From positions 11,596 to 75,595 of the forward strand of contig CBFGUG010000033.1 in the NCBI GenBank assembly GCA_965651905.1: a DNA stretch of 64,000 bases, written 5' to 3'. Below, piece after piece: positions 62,370 through 64,000 of this stretch. The translations under genes and the position numbers were made by a program. This DNA comes from SZUA-265 sp965651905. GTDB taxonomy: Bacteria > Myxococcota_A > Polyangia > Polyangiales > Polyangiaceae. The first letter of the stretch is position 1. Every line of letters begins with the position of its first letter. The notes beneath the pieces were generated by a model that saw only the letters and a program-made list of their open reading frames with translations, ran no database searches and was not told where the DNA came from.

Positions 62370-63689
62370 TCAAGTCAACTCTGCTTCACCCAGTGATGCA
62401 AGCGCCGAAGACGGCGAAAGCGCGCGGGGCACCCGCAGCCGCGCGGTCGTCCCCCAATCGCCCGACGATATTTCCAAGGTGCCACCCAAGCGATCGACGA
62501 TCGCGCGCCCCAAAAACAAGCCGACCCCCATGCCTTCGCTCTTTCGTGAGAAGGGTTTTTCGCCGACCCGATTCAGGTCGGACGCGGAAAGCCCAGCGCC
62601 CGAGTCCGTTATCTGCATCGACCAAGACGTTTCATCTGCATCTGCTCGAAGCTCGACGCGCGAGTTGGCGGGTGCGGCGTCGAGTGCGTTGTCGAGCAAG
62701 CTCTGCGTGACCGAGAGCAACAAGCGACGCGGAATGTTCGCCCGCGTGCCCGCCGCATCAGCACCCACCTGCACGCTGATGCGATCGGGGGCGGTGGCCG
62801 CGTCGCGCGCCTCACTGAGAAACTGTTTCAGCGACAGCTCGACGCTGGGTTCGCGCCCCGTGGAGCGCGCGTCGTTGGTCATGTTGCCGAGCACTGCGCG
62901 ACAACGTTCGAGTTGTTCACAGATCACGGATAGCTCTTCGCGCACCTGATCGCCCCACTCGCTCGACTGGGCTCGGCGTTCGAGTTCGCTCGCCACGACG
63001 GAAATCGTCGAAAGGGGCGTACCCAACTCGTGTGCCGCACTGGCAGCGAGTGTCCACAACTCCGCCAAGCGCGCGTTACGTTCTAGCTCGGCGCGCAAAC
63101 CATTGAGCTCCGACTCACGCTGATCGAACGCCCAGCGCGCCACGTAAACCACGAGCACGACGAGCACGAGCGTAGCCAACCACAACTCACGCACGTGCAA
63201 CCACAAGTGTTCGGACGGCGTTTCGATGGTCGGCTCGGGATGATGACTGTGCTCACCCGCGCCGTGCGTGTGATCGAGCGAGACGGGCGCGTGCGCCAGC
63301 GCAGTCAGCAAAAGCGCCACCAGCACGAGCCCGCACAGCCGCCACAGCACACCGCGGGGCACGACGGCCGAAGCGATCACCAGCAGCAGCACATACCCGA
63401 GCACCAACGGCGACGCGGGCCCGCCCATGGCAAACAGCAAGAGCGTGAGCAAACCCACGTCCGCGAATAAGAGCCACGAGGTGACTCCTCTTGCGCGCGA
63501 GGCAACACGACGTAACGACGCCGCCAGATTGGTGAGCAGCCCCGCCCCCACGACGATCAACGCCAGCGATTGATCGAACTGCACGCGCGCCAACTGCTGC
63601 AAACTCGAGACCAGCAGCAGCAAGCCCAAGTACGCCACCCAGCGCACACGCACCAACCAGCGCAAATTGACGCCATCAATCGGGCGCAT
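62370..63689 (-). CDS. RegB/PrrB-type redox sensor histidine kinase
   Basis: About 439 residues from ATG 63689; TTG or GTG starts up to 63770 are possible. There are six N-terminal helices (LRWLVRVRWVAYLGLLLLV onward). The loop FAMGGPASPLVLGYVLLL corresponds to the RegB quinone-binding GGxxNPF motif, here GGPASPL. A His-rich loop (HTHGAGEHSHHPEP) precedes the last helix. The H-box is AASAAHELGTPLSTISV, as in RegB, then HATPase_c (DNALDAAP, DSGAGL). It senses respiratory redox state and phosphorylates the adjacent regulator. The redox-active Cys found in RegB near the H-box is not obvious. Confidence 0.92.
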   Translation of the reverse strand: MRPIDGVNLRWLVRVRWVAYLGLLLLVSSLQQLARVQFDQSLALIVVGAGLLTNLAASLRRVASRARGVTSWLLFADVGLLTLLLFAMGGPASPLVLGYVLLLVIASAVVPRGVLWRLCGLVLVALLLTALAHAPVSLDHTHGAGEHSHHPEPTIETPSEHLWLHVRELWLATLVLVVLVVYVARWAFDQRESELNGLRAELERNARLAELWTLAASAAHELGTPLSTISVVASELERRAQSSEWGDQVREELSVICEQLERCRAVLGNMTNDARSTGREPSVELSLKQFLSEARDAATAPDRISVQVGADAAGTRANIPRRLLLSVTQSLLDNALDAAPANSRVELRADADETSWSMQITDSGAGLSASDLNRVGEKPFSRKSEGMGVGLFLGRAIVDRLGGTLEISSGDWGTTARLRVPRALSPSSALASLGEAELT

Positions 63690-64000
63690 GTCCAAACTGC
63701 CAACGCGTGAGATGCGCGACCCTATCACGCCACCACGCAGCAAGCGCCACTCGCGACGCACCCCGCGCAACCCTGCGAAAAGCGTCAGTTGCTGGGTCGC
63801 GCGGAGGGTCAGCGACCCCCGGCAGCCGGGAACACTGCTCAGGCCGGGTTATCAAACCAAGCCTGCGCATCACTGTGCAACCGAGGGGTCGACGGATTCT
63901 AGCTTCGAGTGAAGTTCGGAAGCCGGGCTACGTCGCGAGGTCCCCCCCGGCGTTCGACTATGAGTCGGGCCTGACGTCAACCGGTCGGGGTTCTTTTTTT
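63690..64000. other. Noncoding region upstream of the RegB-type kinase
   Basis: This 310-base stretch holds the upstream part of a possible longer kinase N-terminus (63690-63770) and then no gene. The rightward end has CGACT-ATG-AGTCG and a T7 run at 63994-64000; the stem is too weak and too far from the tract to call a terminator. Confidence 0.45.

Noticed and set aside
63953..64000. Terminator at the right edge
   Set aside because: There is a T7 run but only a 5-base hairpin too far away, and no rightward gene precedes it.

Overview
The window is high-GC DNA (roughly 60%) with tight operons, many GTG/TTG starts, and an unusual number of lipoproteins carrying cysteine-rich, collagen-like or lamin-tail domains. 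It also holds large sensory proteins. This mix suggests a predatory or soil/marine myxobacterium-type organism (Myxococcota, Polyangia-like). The assignment rests on gene style only; there is no rRNA, tRNA or CRISPR array in the window.

Layout. 1-1048: 3'-truncated propeller lipoprotein gene. 1049-1373: a multi-hairpin noncoding element that I think is a solitary HEARO/omega-RNA left behind by an IscB-type element. 1374-11067: a phosphate block with a Na+/Pi symporter, a leftward pstS-phoU-pstC-pstA-pstB-pstB cluster and a divergent 2-phosphoglycerate kinase/phosphoglycerate mutase fusion. Two Pho-box-like 11-bp-spaced repeats sit in front of the symporter and pstS. The two PstB proteins have lost complementary motifs, and PhoU is fused to a dead tyrosine-phosphatase-like domain. 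11118-18707: a sugar region with a DUF6786-like lipoprotein, a 0.5-kb array of 15-bp palindromes, an L-fucose-isomerase-like enzyme and a ribose-type ABC importer.

18699-31644: signalling and small proteins. These are a SpoIIAA-like protein, a TPR-like lipoprotein ending in a CxxCH motif, a three-PAS hybrid histidine kinase, a divergent response regulator, a ParA-like ATPase, a GNAT enzyme, an outer-membrane barrel, an internally deleted CYP152 P450 pseudogene, an extensin-like lipoprotein, several hypothetical proteins and a hemerythrin. 31764-38145: large-subunit catalase, ankyrin protein, ferritin-like protein, Asp/Ser-rich lipoprotein and a GAF-AraC regulator. 38306-42095: a GH6 cellulase-like lipoprotein and two cysteine-rich lipoproteins. 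42248-46592: a LysR regulator divergent from a siroheme sulfite/nitrite reductase, an unknown protein and a 7Fe ferredoxin. 46617-52365: an alpha/beta hydrolase and a 1418-residue surface lipoprotein, the latter preceded by an attenuator-like terminator. 53059-57620: an RND efflux pair without its outer-membrane channel. 57808-63689: a TonB-dependent receptor operon with two lipoproteins, next to a RegB/RegA-type redox two-component system.

The clearest functional unit is the phosphate block: two Pi importers, an unusual PhoU and a phosphoglycerate-metabolising fusion enzyme, apparently under common Pho control. The sugar importer and isomerase form a second unit, and the siroheme reductase with its ferredoxin forms a third.
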